A stretch of 64,000 bases of DNA from Pagrus major (GCF_040436345.1 NC_133230.1:27057051-27121050), one strand, 5' to 3'; positions 39,331-54,300 are shown, counted from the first letter of the stretch. Program-made: numbers and translations. The notes: a model not told the origin generated them from the letters alone.

Positions 39331-39876
39331 CAATTTGTAAGATATGGCCAGAATTTTAGCTTGAAACATAAAAATAAAAACAATGAACGAACATTATCAA
39401 CAGAATGTGAAGAAACAACAGTGCTGACATTGTGCCAAAGATGTCTACGTAGGGTCTCACAGAGATTTCTGCTGACGTTGGCATGTTCACCAGCTAGCAC
39501 CGGCCCGCCCTCATAATACCAGTTTGTACAAATGAGTCTGATAGCCCCCACAGTTTCACCTGGGGGATACAAGTGGCGAGTCTGCAACATTTCATGAGCT
39601 AACTTAGCTTTAAGTGTAATTAAATGAACAAAATAAACTCGCATGTGTCAAGAAAGGAAACATTATTTTATCTATTATCTATTCAAACCGACCTCAGTTG
39701 GTCTTGGAGGCTGTGGTCAGTCCCAGCTCGGTGTCCAGTCGTGTTCACTCTCAGGCTGCTAAATCCAGTCGAGCTGAGCCCCGTTGCCTGTGATGTCTCA
39801 GTCCAGGCAAACTCTAGGGCCACTGGCCCCCTATATTTTTGTAGCAACCTTGAATTCTGGCTATATTTTACAAATG
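39331..39876. mobile_element. terminal-inverted-repeat element, copy B
   Basis: The left end ATTTGTAAGATATGGCCAGA and the right end (reverse) ATTTGTAAAATATAGCCAGA match at 18 of 20 bases, which defines the element ends well. The interior aligns block by block with copy A but is about 270 bases shorter. It inserted 180 bases after the rdh14 stop codon and so may lie within its 3' UTR or just beyond it. No coding potential is recognised. Confidence 0.7.
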
Positions 39877-40659
39877 ACACCTTTAAGTCACTGGTTACTG
39901 GTGTGGTTACCATGGTGTTAGTTGAAAATAATTATATACAGTATGGCTGCAGAAAGAGCAGCAGGTAACAGAAACAACTAGGAAAACCATCTCAACTTGT
40001 GTGTGATCAACAGTTTCACATCTGCTCATAGTCAGTGTCGCCATCTTTAAATTTTCAAATTGTAAAGCTGACTCATATGGCTGGCATTGTATCCCTCTTT
40101 TTTTTATTGCTTTGCTTCTAGGAATATATCCATGTTTTCCTGGAAACCCATGTTTTCATTTAAAGGGCTATTTAAATAATACATATTTTTTAAATCAGTT
40201 TCTTCCTGTAAATCATAGAATCAAACATGAGCGCACTACTTCCTGCCAAAGCTGAAACACATTAAAGATTTCTCTGTTTCTGTTTTTCTTTGTGCTCTTT
40301 TTACTGGCTTATTTGTAAAATGTGATGTTACATTGTTTTTCATGCACTAATCATGATTTAGTTGCATTTGAATTAAAATGTCATGATGGTGGATTTGGTT
40401 TGTGTCTCAAATGTAAAAGGTTTTGAATCTTGAACTGACTAACCACAGAATAAGTAAACAAGATAATAAATCTGACCAGACGTTTGATTTCAACCTGCAG
40501 TCATGTTTCCTTAAATAACCTCGCTCTGTACAGCAGCACTCAGAGGTAGGTCTGTTATCTCATTGTGCTTTAGGCCTCTACAATCAGGTGTCTGTAATAG
40601 AATAATGCCCAACGACTTGCTTCATTTACAGACTGCCTCATTTACACACAGACTCCAGG

Positions 40660-40692
40660 GGAGGAGGAGGAGGAGGAGGAGGAAGAGGGGGG
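40660..40692. repeat. GAG purine-tract repeat
   Basis: GGAGGAGGAGG tract followed by GAAGAGGGGGG, a strand-asymmetric purine run. Confidence 0.9.
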
Positions 40693-43600
40693 TGAGAAAT
40701 CCAACTTTTCAGGGGTTATTTAGGCTTCAGTCAGCCATGCTGGTTGCTCTGACTGTGGTTATTAGCTGGGAATGTTTGCTCTCCAGGTCACCCATAGATA
40801 GAGCACTTCTCCCTACATGAAGTGGGAGTCACCCGAGGATACATAATGACTTTCCCACCTGTATTGTTCATTAGGACATTTTCTGGATCATTTATAGAGA
40901 GCTGGAACACAAGGTAGAAACACAGAGGCATATATCAACTGCCATAACTCCATCTCACACAGAATGCTCCTGGGCCTTTGTAATGGCAGCTCCATTCTAT
41001 TTACTTTACAAATAACTCCAATTAGTGCAATTACAGAGTTTAATGTCCTTAATCGACACAGTAATATTGATAGGTACCGCAATGCTGATACAGATGTGAG
41101 GGCTGCACTCAGGCTGCTTATGCCCCAAGGTCCAACACATAATGGTTCAGTTAAAGGCGCATTAAATCTGTCTTTTCCTCAGCTTCTGTTGGACTCACTG
41201 TGCTCAGGTCTCTCCAGCATAATCAACCTATAAACTGAAACAAAAGCAAAGTGATAAGTACCGCTGCACCTATTTTATATATCAAACTGTTCTGTCCTTT
41301 GATCGTTTACATTTTGACATACTTGACTGTAATACTGGCTGTTTCAATATGGTTTATAGCCACACTACTGTTACAGCCTGATGGATGACAAGTCCGTCAT
41401 CCACCACTATAGTCAGACTGAAATATATCAACCACTATCAGATGGAAATAACATTTTCCAGAACTTTCAAGCATGCTAGCTTTTTCCACATGATAAAAGA
41501 TGTCTGCAAATAATTGTCTGTCTTAAAGGTGTAATTTGAAAGAAATGGCCACAATTTAATTAGTTATATGTAAGCTATTGAGATTTTACTTTTTACCCCA
41601 ATATCCATTTTTAAAAATCAGTCTGTGTACACACAATTACTAGGTAAATTACAATTAAAAGTGTACTGTGGATAATGTTTCATAGTGCTCTGTTCTGTCA
41701 CCATGTAATGACTAAATGCTAAATGTGCTAAATGCTCACTCCTAATCAGTTATACTATTCATTTAGTCTGGACTTGATGGCAAAGCAATCAAACACTTGC
41801 CCAGTTGTTATCTGACTGACAGGTGAGTAGAATATGCAGTGTGACAACCTGTGCTTACCTGTCAAACTGACAAGTTCAGTTTTGGCAATCATCACTGGAC
41901 TGCTGGTGAGAGGCCTGCTGGCAGTTGGATGATGTTTCTGTCATTAACAGTTCTGACAATACATCCACAGTAACTCTGATAGACTGATACTAAAGTAATC
42001 CACTACCAGTTTTAATGGATTATAACCAGGTTAGTATTACCCACGTTGGTTAATTTATTATGTCTTTGTATGGGGTCTTAAAGGTTAGGAGAATGTGTGT
42101 CTTAATCTTATAACAAATGCTTTGGTAAGCCAAACAGAAACCTCTGGACATCATATTACCACACCACACTCAAGACAGACAACAAGTGGGAAAAACATCA
42201 AATCGCCAAAGTCAAAGAACACAAAGTACCAACACCTTAGCCGGTATTGTGTGTGTCATCCTGGGGCAAAGTGTGGTCCAGAGTTGAAGGTGGGTCCGGT
42301 CCGACCAATGAGAAATGAGTACTCATGTAACTAGAGATGGGATCAGACAAGCTGTGACGCCCTTTTACATGTAACATGAGTACACACAAGTCATTACTAC
42401 ATTATAACATTAGTACTCAGTACTCATAGGTGGAACCAAACACATCTTCTAACTAGACCTTCATTTTGATCTCAATTACACACCTGTAATGTTCTCTCTC
42501 TCCCTCCCTCCCTCTCTCTGCTTTTACTTGAGTACAGTTCTTGGCTACTCTACCCACCTCTGGTTATTTGTCATATGGGGTACGCTGGTTTAATGACGGA
42601 TTGCAAGGCACAGAGCGGGGATCCCCGTCAGCCTGTGCTCTGGTGAATGAAAGGTGAGCAGGAGCGAGTCTCTGCGAGGAGAGAGCCCATAAATCATCTG
42701 GAAGAGTTTAGTGTAAAGTAGCAGGAGAGGCGGGGGCCCAAGGAGTGCTTGTCTTCAGCCTACCGCTTGGCCAGAGGGATTTGTTTTCTTTAACCAGTCA
42801 CGAGAAGAGAGACTGGGCCTGCTCCTTCCCTTCTGTTACTGTCAAACACACACACATGTTCTCTCACATATAGTCTCTCTGTAAGCTGGTGTATTCTCAT
42901 TGATATAAACACTCTTTGGCTATTGTTTATGCCATCACCTCAGCTAACTGTCTTGTAACCGAGGAAGAATGTTGCATGCTTACAAGGCCTAAACCAGAAT
43001 TAAACAATTACAGGGTCATGTTGTGGTTTAGGTTACACAGGGTTAAGGTTGAGGGCAACACTTGAGGTTAGGCTCTGCCAATCCCACCGAAGAATTAGAG
43101 TCTGAACGGAAGTTCTCTTTGAGAGTTCCCGGCAGAAAGTTCTTTGTAAAGTACTTCAGCGTGTACTGAAGTTATTAACTGTGACTGAAATTGTTTTGTA
43201 TTCCACTTATAAAGCTGTAAAATCACATCAACCCTCTACTGATGATGCAAGAGAAATAACAGAGTGTAAAAACAAGTGGCAGATATCCAGGACCATCACA
43301 CTACGAATCACTGTCTTGTATTGCCAATCTCCCAAAAATGTGATAATTGAAAATGTGAATTTTCATAAAATTCTTCATCACTGTTGTGGTAACTTTTTAC
43401 TTTGCATCCACCTATAGGCCGTTAAGAAGCCTACCTACCAGTGAATTTGTGTTTGAATTTGAATTTAATTTTTGAATTTGTATTTCTTCCTGTCAGAAAT
43501 TTTATAAGCTGCCTAGTGACTGAAATCCCGAGCTCAAGAGGTAGCAAAAAAGAAAAGAAGAAAAAAAGAAGACTAGTAATGATGATGATGATCCACATCC

Positions 43601-44085
43601 ATTTCTTAACTGGTATACAGTTTGAAGACTGAAATGTTCTTTGTATTGTTTCTTGAAGATCATGGACACCTTTGTTTTTAGCAATGATAAAGAAATTACT
43701 AGAGGATGAATCTTAAGAATTTAGGTGATCCTCTGACTTTTCCTCTATTGCCACCACAAAGCTGAAGTTTGTTTTTATTTTTTCTATTTTCATTTTGGCC
43801 TTTTGCTGATTTACTGTATCTGACAGGAAAGCTTGAGAGTGACAGGAAATGGGATGAGAAAGAGGAGGGACGACATGCAGCAAAGGGCCACAGATCTGAC
43901 CCGAACCCTGGACCAGCAGTGAAGGACAAAACCTGTGTACATGGGGTGCACGCTTCACCAACTGGGGTTGAAGTTTTAATGTTTCAATATTTTGCCATGC
44001 CATTTGGTTCAGACATTCATGTCCTCCTCAGAATAAGTTGTAGTAACGTTGGTGATCCCTTCACTTCTCAGCTGCTATCATCTTG

Positions 44086-44287
44086 TCCATCCATCCACCA
44101 TCTGTAACTGCTTATCCTTAGCCGATCTCAGCTGACATTGGGCGAGCAGCGGGGTACACCCCGGACAAGTCACCAGTTCACACCAATTAACCTCACTTTC
44201 ATGTCTTTGGACTGTGGGAGGAAGCCATAGTACCTGGATAGAACCCATGCAGGCAACAGCGGTAACCACTGCGCCACCATGCTGCCC
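44086..44287 (-). repeat. tRNA-derived SINE with L2-like tail, internally deleted
   Basis: On the minus strand it begins GGGCAGCATGGTGGCGCAGTG (A-box-like TGGCGCAGTGGTT) and has the highly repeated block CTTCCTCCCACAGTCCAAAG. It then has CTTGTCCGGGGTGTACCCCG and ends in GGATGGATGGA. This is one of the commonest teleost SINE-type repeats. The B-box region is missing. Confidence 0.7.
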
Positions 44288-44399
44288 ACCATCATTGTTG
44301 TCAATATTCATGACCAAAACTAATTACATTCCTATCAGCCTCATCCTTATGAAGATGCTAATGCTAAACATTACTTGCTAAACATTGTTGGGTACACTG

Positions 44400-44560
44400 G
44401 TAGGGCAGGTTTGGTTATTAGCAATTATATTTAATAATAGTAATTATTAAAAATAATAATACAATGTAATAATATAAATGAATAATTACCAGGCACCACC
44501 CTGGAGTCAGGGACTAAAAACCAAACGGAAAAACAGTCTCAAAAAGTTTGTGTGAACGTT
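44400..44560 (-). repeat. repeat arm shared in inverted orientation with 27.12-27.29 kb
   Basis: The minus strand carries the AGTCCCTGACTCCAGGGTGG block followed by AT-rich sequence, as at 27.2 kb. There is no coding sequence nearby. Confidence 0.5.
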
Positions 44561-46639
44561 CCCTCAAGTCTGAAAATCTGTTAATAGTTGATGGTGAGAT
44601 ACTTTATATTAATTCACTTTCACATATAGCATACAGTTTTTTTTTCACATGTAATTTGTAATATGGTATTAACCTTGTAGAGTGATCTTTAAGGAATATA
44701 TCGGTGCAGCTGGGACAAAGTTACTTTGTAATACAGCACATTATCTTTGTAGTATGTTTTTTCCACATCATGACCATTACCACACTAAAGTCAGAAGAAA
44801 GACTTCCAACTTGGGAAATGGCACCATCAGAGGAGTATGTGAATATGCATTTGTGCAGGGATACTGTGTGCTGTACAGTCTTACAGTGAAACCTACTGGG
44901 GAGCAATCCTGTAATGTCACTGTGTACTGTCTGTCTGTGTCCATATCATATTTCTGTAAACACAGCAGAGGTGACAAATCAGGATATGGTCATAAGAATA
45001 ATTTCTGTGTAAATTGTAACTTATTTGAAAGGTATGAACAAACATTGTCCTGTTGAATGAAAATACTCATAGGTCATTTTTCATTCTGTAAAGGAAAAGA
45101 AAAACAACTTTTTCTTTTGTTTAGTTAAGGACTTGTGACAATAAAGTTTGACAGGTCAAGAAAAATGAGATGTAATGATAAGACAGTTTATCCACATTAT
45201 CTAAACCACTTTATTCTGAGGTCATCACAACTGATATGTTGCCAATAATCCCCCATTGTACATAAAGCATTGTGGGCACACAGCTAGCTACAATAAGTGC
45301 AGTAGGTCAAAGTTCAAGCAGGAAGTGGGTCTGGAAACTGTGATGAATGTTTACAACAGACAGTTTAGGTATTAAGTTTACTGTTCAGCTTTTTTCAGAT
45401 AAGTTTGACTTACCATAGTTTGTTTCCAAGCTGTCTGAATAAATGATCTCTGACTATACCAAACATCTGATTAAGGGTAAAGTATTTGTTGTACTTTTAT
45501 TGGTTAATTACAGATTTATTATGGATATAGTATTTTATAACATTTTTTTCTAGTGCAGCATGAAATGTTACCATCCTTCAGTATAGCCACATTCTTAAAG
45601 CAGTGCTGTGGTGTTTCTGTGTGACTCACTGTGACGGAGCTCAGTCTTGGTCCCACAACTAAGCAGAAACACAGAGCAGAGAGAGATCATGGCCTTGGTA
45701 TTCAGTCCCTCAGAGGTGCACCCTGTCAGCGTGTGCAGCACCTGAGGGACTGGATCCACCTTACTGATTGGAGTAGGACCGTTAGAAGTTACCAGTTGTT
45801 AATATCACAGCGAATTTCGTCGACATCCATGTCCCCCCCTCCCCCTCTCCTGCCCACTCTCCCTGCTCTTAAAGCAAGTTGTCTGCAGAACATCACTGAC
45901 TCGGCAGTTGTCAGAGTCTGCTCAGACGCCCATACATCATTTGAGGCTGTGTGAAAAATTAGTTCCTTTTCTTCCTCTGAATGCTCCACGTCTCTGTGGA
46001 CTCCAACTGTTAACATCCTCCTCGTTTCACATTCACATCTACAGTTTGTTGTCCTTTTTCGTACTAAGCTTAGAAAAGGACAACACAGCAGGAACAATAC
46101 TGCAATGTTTCTGCAAACTAAATGACTAAGCAGTGTGTGTGAAATGGCTTCAAAGAAAAAAAATGTAACCACATAACAACTTTCTGTCAGATTCACATTC
46201 TTTTTCTTAGTTCAAAACACTGCTAAACATGTGGGACTGAAGAGAAATGTATCCTCATTCAGTGGTGAAAATGGTGTTGACGTTGCAAAACTGTGATGTT
46301 GTGGCTCCCTCTCCTGCAATAACTGAGAATGGCTACTTCGTTGTGGTGGGTAATGAATCAAAAATGGGACCCTTGTTATTTATTTTTTATGAAAAGGAAC
46401 TTGCAGATGAAACTAATAACATAATAGATCACTATCACATCCCCACCACCTACCTGTCTGGTGTCCCGTGGATTGCTTATCAATTAATATTTGATCTAAA
46501 TTTGAATGATCATAATCCAGCCTGTTTCTCATGAGCCTCATGTGCAACATACAGACCATGCTTAAATGTTTTGTTTAATTATTCAAGTGATGCATTATCA
46601 ACCCTATTGAACCCTATTGAGTTTGTGACGGTTAATTAT

Positions 46640-46799
46640 TAGGGCCCAAGCACTGAAACGTTGCTGGGGTGGTGAATATCAGTGATTCACCATTCAACAG
46701 GAAGTTGCTGTAACTCGACTGTACATGATCAAATACAACTTTCGATGTGGATCCGGCTAAAGGATCAGATCCAGGAATATTTTCTCACTTTTTTCAGCA
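46640..46799 (+). repeat. dispersed fish repeat fragment next to the Penelope element
   Basis: The sequence starting TTAGGGCCCAAGCACTGAAA and continuing with CAGGAAGTTGCTGTAACTCG and GGATCCGGCTAAAGGATCAG resembles a high-copy teleost intergenic repeat, by recall only. No coding content. It abuts the Penelope upstream segment, so the insertion was probably into older repeat DNA. Confidence 0.4.
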
Positions 46800-46944
46800 T
46801 TTTGATGAAGGTTCTCAGTCATCCAGGTCATGGTAATTCTAGGTGCTGGACAATTGGCAGCTGGACGTGTTTCACTTTCTTGAAGACGTTTCACCTCTCA
46901 TCGAAGAGGCTTCCTCAGTTCTAACTAACTTACTAACTAACTAA
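46800..46944 (+). repeat. Penelope-associated upstream segment with a short hairpin and CTAA-type repeat
   Basis: Directly upstream of the Penelope frame, a segment contains CCTCT-catcga-AGAGG, a perfect five-base-pair stem inside a wider GAAG/CTTC inverted repeat. It is followed by several ACTA units up to 46944. The same box, on the opposite strand, is found at about 36756-36840. I infer that it belongs to the terminal region of this retroelement family, because elements of this class carry partial repeats of their ends upstream of truncated copies. Confidence 0.55.
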
Positions 46945-48815
46945 CCTCTGGCAGACACAGAGGTAGAACAGCTATGGTTGAAGGTATCAGCTGTGCTTGC
47001 TAATGCACAAGCATCCCCCTCCAACCTCACTACTGAGGAAAGGAAGGCCCTGGCATTACTCAAAGGAGACCAGAACATAACCATCTTGCCAGCAGACAAA
47101 GGTAGATGCACTGTAGTGCTAAACACAGCAGACTACTACACCAAAGTCACTGATCTTCTTAGTGATACTAACACCTATGAGACTCTGAGGCAAGATCCTA
47201 CCAGTAGCTACAAAAAGAAGGTTATAGAATATCTACAAAAACTAGAAAAGGACAAAGCCATTGACAGGCCATTATATTACCGACTGTACCCCGGGGAAGC
47301 CATCCCATGTATCTATGGACTCCCCAAGATACACAAGGAAGGAGCACCACTCAGACCCATCATCAGCAGCATCAACTCAGTTACCTATAACATATCCAAG
47401 CACTTAGCCAGTATCCTAGTTCCTTTGGTCTGTAACACTCACCACCACATCAAAAACTCACAGGATTTCACCAGCAAGGTGAGAGAGATAACAGTGGACC
47501 CAGACGAAACAATGGTTTCTTACGATGTCACATCACTTTTTACATGCATTCCCACTCAAGAAGCTGTTAAGAACTTCACCCCAGATCACATTTGTGCCTT
47601 ACTTGACCTCTGTCTGACGACCACCTACTTCCAGTACAGTGAAGGTTTCTACAGACAGAAGCACGGCTGTGCCATGGGCTCACCAGTGTCCCCAATAGTG
47701 GCCAACCTCTACATGGAAGAAGTTGAGAGCAGAGCCTTGATTACCTTCACAGGAACTGCTCCTAGTCACTGGTTCAGGTATGTGGATGCCACCTGGGTCA
47801 AAATCAGAACAAGGGAAGCGGAAGCCTTCACAGAACATATAAATGCTGTGGACAATAACATCAAGTTCACATGGGAAGATGTCAGAGGAGACAGTCTGCC
47901 CTTCTTGGACTGTGCAGTACACACTGAAGAAGACAGAAGCCTCAACATTGAGGTATACAGAAAACCTACACACACAGATCAATACTTGCTGTTCGACTTT
48001 CATCACCCACTGGAGCACAAGCTGGGGGTCATCAGAACCCTGATCCATCGGGCTGAGACCGTGCCCACTAAGTCAGAGGGGAAGGAGAAGGAACAGAAGA
48101 ACATCAGGGGAGCACTTAAAACCTGTGGCTACCCAAACTGGACCTTTGTCAAAACCACTAAAAGATCCAGAGCAGACAGAGAGGAGGAGACGAGAAAACG
48201 TAACAACATTGTCATTCCTTATGTCGCAGAAACATCTGAGAAACTCAGGAGGGTCTTTAATAAACATCACATCCCGGTTCACTTTAAACCTACCAACACA
48301 CTGAGGCAGAAACTTGTCCATCATAAGGACAAACACCCAGGCATAAACAGAGTAATGTAGTTTATGCTGTTCAATGCAGCCAGGAATGCACAGATGTGTA
48401 CATTGGGGAGACAAAACAACTTCTCCATAAATGAATGGCACAACACAGGAGGGCCAACTCCTCAGGTCAAGACTCCACTGTCCACTTACATCTGAAGGAG
48501 AAAAATCATTCCTTTGAGGACAACAGTGTAAACATCTTGGCCAGAGAAGACAGATGGTTTGAAAGAGGAGTAAAAGAATCCATCTATGTCAAACTGGAAC
48601 GACCGTCTTTGAACAGAGGAGGTGACCTAAGACATTACTTATCACCCACCTACAATGCAGTACTGAGTTCCCTCCCCAGACAGCTTAACAACCATTCACA
48701 CCTGGGCTCACCTAGCCCTAGCAACCCACATGAAGGCCGGTTGGGTCAAAGACCCACAAGTGGCCCTAACGACTCTGAAACTCAGAGCTCACACGTGTCC
48801 TTAATGACTCTGTAA
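46945..48815 (+). pseudogene. Penelope-like retroelement: reverse transcriptase plus GIY-YIG endonuclease, inactivated
   Basis: The open frame is free of stops from 46945 to 48360. It encodes a Penelope-like reverse transcriptase: LLKGDQNITILPADKG, a palm block with CIYGLPKIHK, MVSYDVTSLFT, GCAMGSPVSPIVANLYME and the active-site box at 47779-47790. That box reads YVDA instead of the usual YVDD, so the second metal-binding Asp is lost. The frame then breaks between about 48353 and 48357. Reading continues in a different frame from 48357 with VVYAVQC and VYIGETKQ, the start of a GIY-YIG nuclease domain. It is interrupted by a TGA at 48432-48434 and open again from 48435 to 48815 (WFERGVKESIYV, then SLNRGG), the usual C-terminus. 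No ATG suits the N-terminus, and the first part of the polyprotein is missing, so the copy is 5' truncated. Penelope-like elements are known in fish. A dead copy. Confidence 0.93.
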
Positions 48816-49757
48816 GGACACTCCCACACGCCTATTTAGGTGGCTGGTATCTATGAGTGAATACAAAAGGATAATGTTGTGTCTTGCCAGAGGTGTGCGC
48901 TCTACTAAGTGCCATTCTTTATCATTCTTTTTTAGTCTTTATGAGTTGCAATACAATAGAAAACCCAAATGTCGTATTTCCACCATATTTTCCACGTCAT
49001 TTTTATGTGTTTGAGGTTTGATGCTTGTCATGTCAGTGTCTCCTCTTTTTCTGCAATGGTTTAATTGCAACTGCAGAATTAGTTCTACCAGCTGTTTATC
49101 CCAATAAACTCACTCTTAAAAATCACAAAAAAATAGTGGAAGGAAAAGCACATTTATTCATGTTTAGTTAAATTTAGAAGGAAACTTGTTGAACTCTTGC
49201 CTTTATAGTTGGATGACAGGGGATAATTACTCCCCACAGCTTTACTTTCTTCTGTTTGTTATCTGGAATCAAATATTGTAGATATTTTGATTTATTTTCT
49301 GACAAGAATATTTTATTGGGAGTCTTGTCTCAGTTATTACGGTACTCTATTTTCAAGACATGTAATAACATCTTTTGGTTGCAGATATGAAACAGTACTG
49401 GTCACTATTTGGATTTTGGGGGACTGAATATAGTGCGTAGCCCTGTTGCTAATGATTTGATGCTCCAGTAGGAGGGATTGAGGCGCTCCTATTCCTTACT
49501 CAATAAAGAGAAATGAGGGTGTGTGTATGTGTTAGTCTCTTCATCCCTCTCCCTTTAGTATTACCCTTGTTTAAGGGCATAAAATAGACTCATGCTGAAG
49601 GTGGAATCATTTTGTTGGACATTTACCTTTGGCCCTTTTTGGATGACGACAGTCTGTTATGATTCAAAGCCTAAGCTAGATCCAAACTGTGAGAGAACCT
49701 AAGATTTAAGGACTAAAGGAAAGATGACTACAGAATCCTAACTAACACCAGGAAATC

Positions 49758-49763
49758 TTTATT
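49758..49763 (-). promoter_or_regulatory. candidate poly(A) signal for the yipf gene
   Basis: The minus strand reads AATAAA about 280 bases downstream of the yipf stop codon. Position and hexamer fit a 3' UTR end, but AT-rich sequence is common here and nothing else confirms it. Confidence 0.35.
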
Positions 49764-49934
49764 CATTAAAATCCTTGAGGATCAAAATAAATCACATACA
49801 GAGCATCAAGGTACTGTATTATTATAGATCCAACAAATTCCCTTTATATCCCAGTGAACGTTCACCTTAACAATCAAATACACTGGGGTGAAAACAAAAC
49901 CTCCCTTTAGCTTACTTTGTAAACTAAGTAACAT

Positions 49935-49984
49935 GATAATAATAATAATAATAATAATAATTATTATAATAACAATAACAACAA
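49935..49984. repeat. ATA/ATT microsatellite
   Basis: Uninterrupted TAA units then imperfect AAT/AAC units, 60 bases beyond the 3' end of the yipf coding exon. Confidence 0.95.
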
Positions 49985-50042
49985 TGACTGTACAGTAACT
50001 TGAAATAATAATGATTTCCCTATAGGTTTAATCCAGTAATAG

Positions 50043-52021
<1,979 letters not shown>

Positions 52022-54300
52022 GCTGAACAGAAGAACAAAGTCGAGACAAAATAACATAATACAACTGAGAAATGAGGTACCATAAGAACAGAGAGGCCTT
52101 CATCAGTGCCTCGGGTTACTAGAACTTCAGACACCTGCTCAACCATCAGGATCCAGAGTTCTCTGTGGCCATGGTATAATGACAGTGAAGAAAGTGAAGA
52201 CAGGCTTCTTCATTCTTTGAATCACCAGTTTTTAGCTGGATCACAGCAGCCCCTGAAACACTGACGTCTGTCGCTGAATTACTGAGTGAGTGATTTGATG
52301 AGGTGATGAAATTATGCCACTGGCCGGTCCAGTGTTGGAGTTCTCCCATTAGCCATTGTGCTTCTAAAATGAATAGGCATGATCAGTTCTGAATTATGTC
52401 CTAAAGAGGCTGTAACAGTGAGACGTGGAGAAATACGAATACATCCTGAGGATGCATTTATGCTTTTTTTTATGCTAATACAAGACACCACTGCATGGAT
52501 TAAATAATCAATAGAGTTTTTGTTGCTTTGTGGAACGTATGATGCATTAAAAGGCAAGAAAATGAAGATTGATGGATTCACAGTAAAATGATCTTAATAC
52601 CTGCTATATCTAATTTGATACGCACACTTTCAACATGATTTTACTATAAAATAAAATTTACAAAATGATGTGATTGAATATTGCCTCAATCCAGTAAAAA
52701 ATGGCAACAATATTCATGTAAAACCACAAATTGGTCACAAGATTATGACACCAAAGGCCCTCTAGGACATGCCATCTAACCCAGGCAGAATTATCTGTGC
52801 ACTGCACATATATTATGTGATTGCATGCAACTATTTTTTACACTGATGATGTAGAAAACTTCTATAACAAATAAAATATGATTCACTTGCCCACTTGCCG
52901 TTAGAGGGTCTATGTCCTCAGGAGCACATTGACCATACACAGTCCAGACGTATACTAGGTTTCTACTTAGCCTTGTTATTTTCCTATTCTAAACATGAAT
53001 AAATCTGATTCTTGGACTTATTTCACGAAAGACATTTTGACTGTTCATAGCAGGAAAAGCACGGGTGGAACTAATGAGATGAATGATGGCTCTGTCCCAG
53101 GATTATTACAAATTAGCAAACTATTGTTATTTAAGTTTCAATCCTCATTTCCCCCTCTGCTCATGTGTTCCCCTGAGTTTGGGAACCTGTGATTATCAAT
53201 ATAATGGTCAAAATATGTTCTTTGAATTATTATTCAAAATGAGTCCGTCTGACGACCTCTGGCTCATGACAAACAATCTAAAAGTAAAACAGCAATTACG
53301 AGCATATAGTCTTACAGGCCACATAGCTACCTCTTTGTTCCTCCTCAATAAACTCACCTGTTTGAGTGTGAAGTACTCAGCCAAACAGTGTAGACGGCTT
53401 CCTCCCAGACGCTTCACAGAGTTGTGTGGTGTTGTCAGGGACAGAGAACATGTGAAGCCCAGTCTGTTAGAATATACTATTAATAGTTGGCTATATTTAG
53501 ACTTGGTCTCAGAGACGTTGCAGTTTTAGTTGAGACAGAATCGAGAGGTACTGAGCAGTTCTCATATCCCTGTCCATGCTTGATTTGTCTTTTTGATTTA
53601 CTCCAAACAACAAGCATTGTCAAAATAATATTGAAGTATACAGTAAACAATATGTATAATAGGTTCCCAGACAACTTCTTCAACCTGTATTTACATTTTT
53701 TTGTGGAATACGTAGATGAGCAGCTGTAATCATAGCCTCCTTACTAGACTTGTATTAAATGGCTAGGTGTTGTATTTGAATTCTAGTTTCTAGTTTGTAT
53801 GCATGATTTTGCTTGTGGAATAATTGAAAAGATACAACAGAAGTTTTTTTGATGTATCAAAATGATTGACTCCAGAGGGTTATAATGCACAGTGGTACTG
53901 TATTGTTGTACAAAGCCAAAAGTAAAGTACCTGTTGTATTGCTGTTGTACAGAGCTGGCCGGCTGTCATATAGAAGTGAAAAGTATTGGTGTTGAGAGTG
54001 AGAGTGAGAGTGAACGCCAAGATTCATAATTAGGGGGAAAAAAATCCTCACTTTTAAAAAAAAGTCTCCTATCACTGTATAGGTTAATCGCTGTATTTAC
54101 ATTAAACATGAAGAGAATGCGAATAGAATTATAACAAATGCACAATATTATCATAGTGTTACCTTCATAAGGTCCCTGTTTCATCAGTTAACGTCTCAAT
54201 CACAGCACTCTTCTGATTGGACAACACACAACTCGGCTACACTGCATTTAGTACAGTGTCGACATAGATTCAATTATTAATAATTTAAGCAGCTGTTGTG
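52022..54300. other. intergenic between divergent yipf and lamtor3
   Basis: Should hold the yipf promoter and any untranslated first exon. I cannot place them. AT-rich, with a GAGAGT repeat near 53998. The 148-codon open frame at 53083-53529 shows no recognisable domain. Confidence 0.5.

Larger units (their letters stand above)
39877..46639. other. intergenic, rdh14 to Penelope element
   Basis: No exon recognised. It holds the GAG tract, the SINE at 44.1 kb and the repeat arm at 44.4 kb. Otherwise it is AT-rich single-copy-looking sequence. Confidence 0.55.
48816..50042. other. Penelope 3' flank and yipf 3' flank
   Basis: No gene. The 3' boundary of the Penelope element could not be placed. 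Contains the candidate yipf poly(A) signal and the ATA microsatellite. Confidence 0.5.

Noticed and set aside
46870-46920. Hammerhead-ribozyme-like string on the minus strand (GATGAGAGGTGAAACGTC)
   Set aside because: Hammerheads are known in Penelope elements, but here the conserved U before GATGA is missing, and the match is on the strand opposite to the RT. Probably coincidence.
47680-48441. Minus-strand frames of about 122 codons opposite the Penelope RT
   Set aside because: Shadow frames of the well-supported plus-strand coding sequence.
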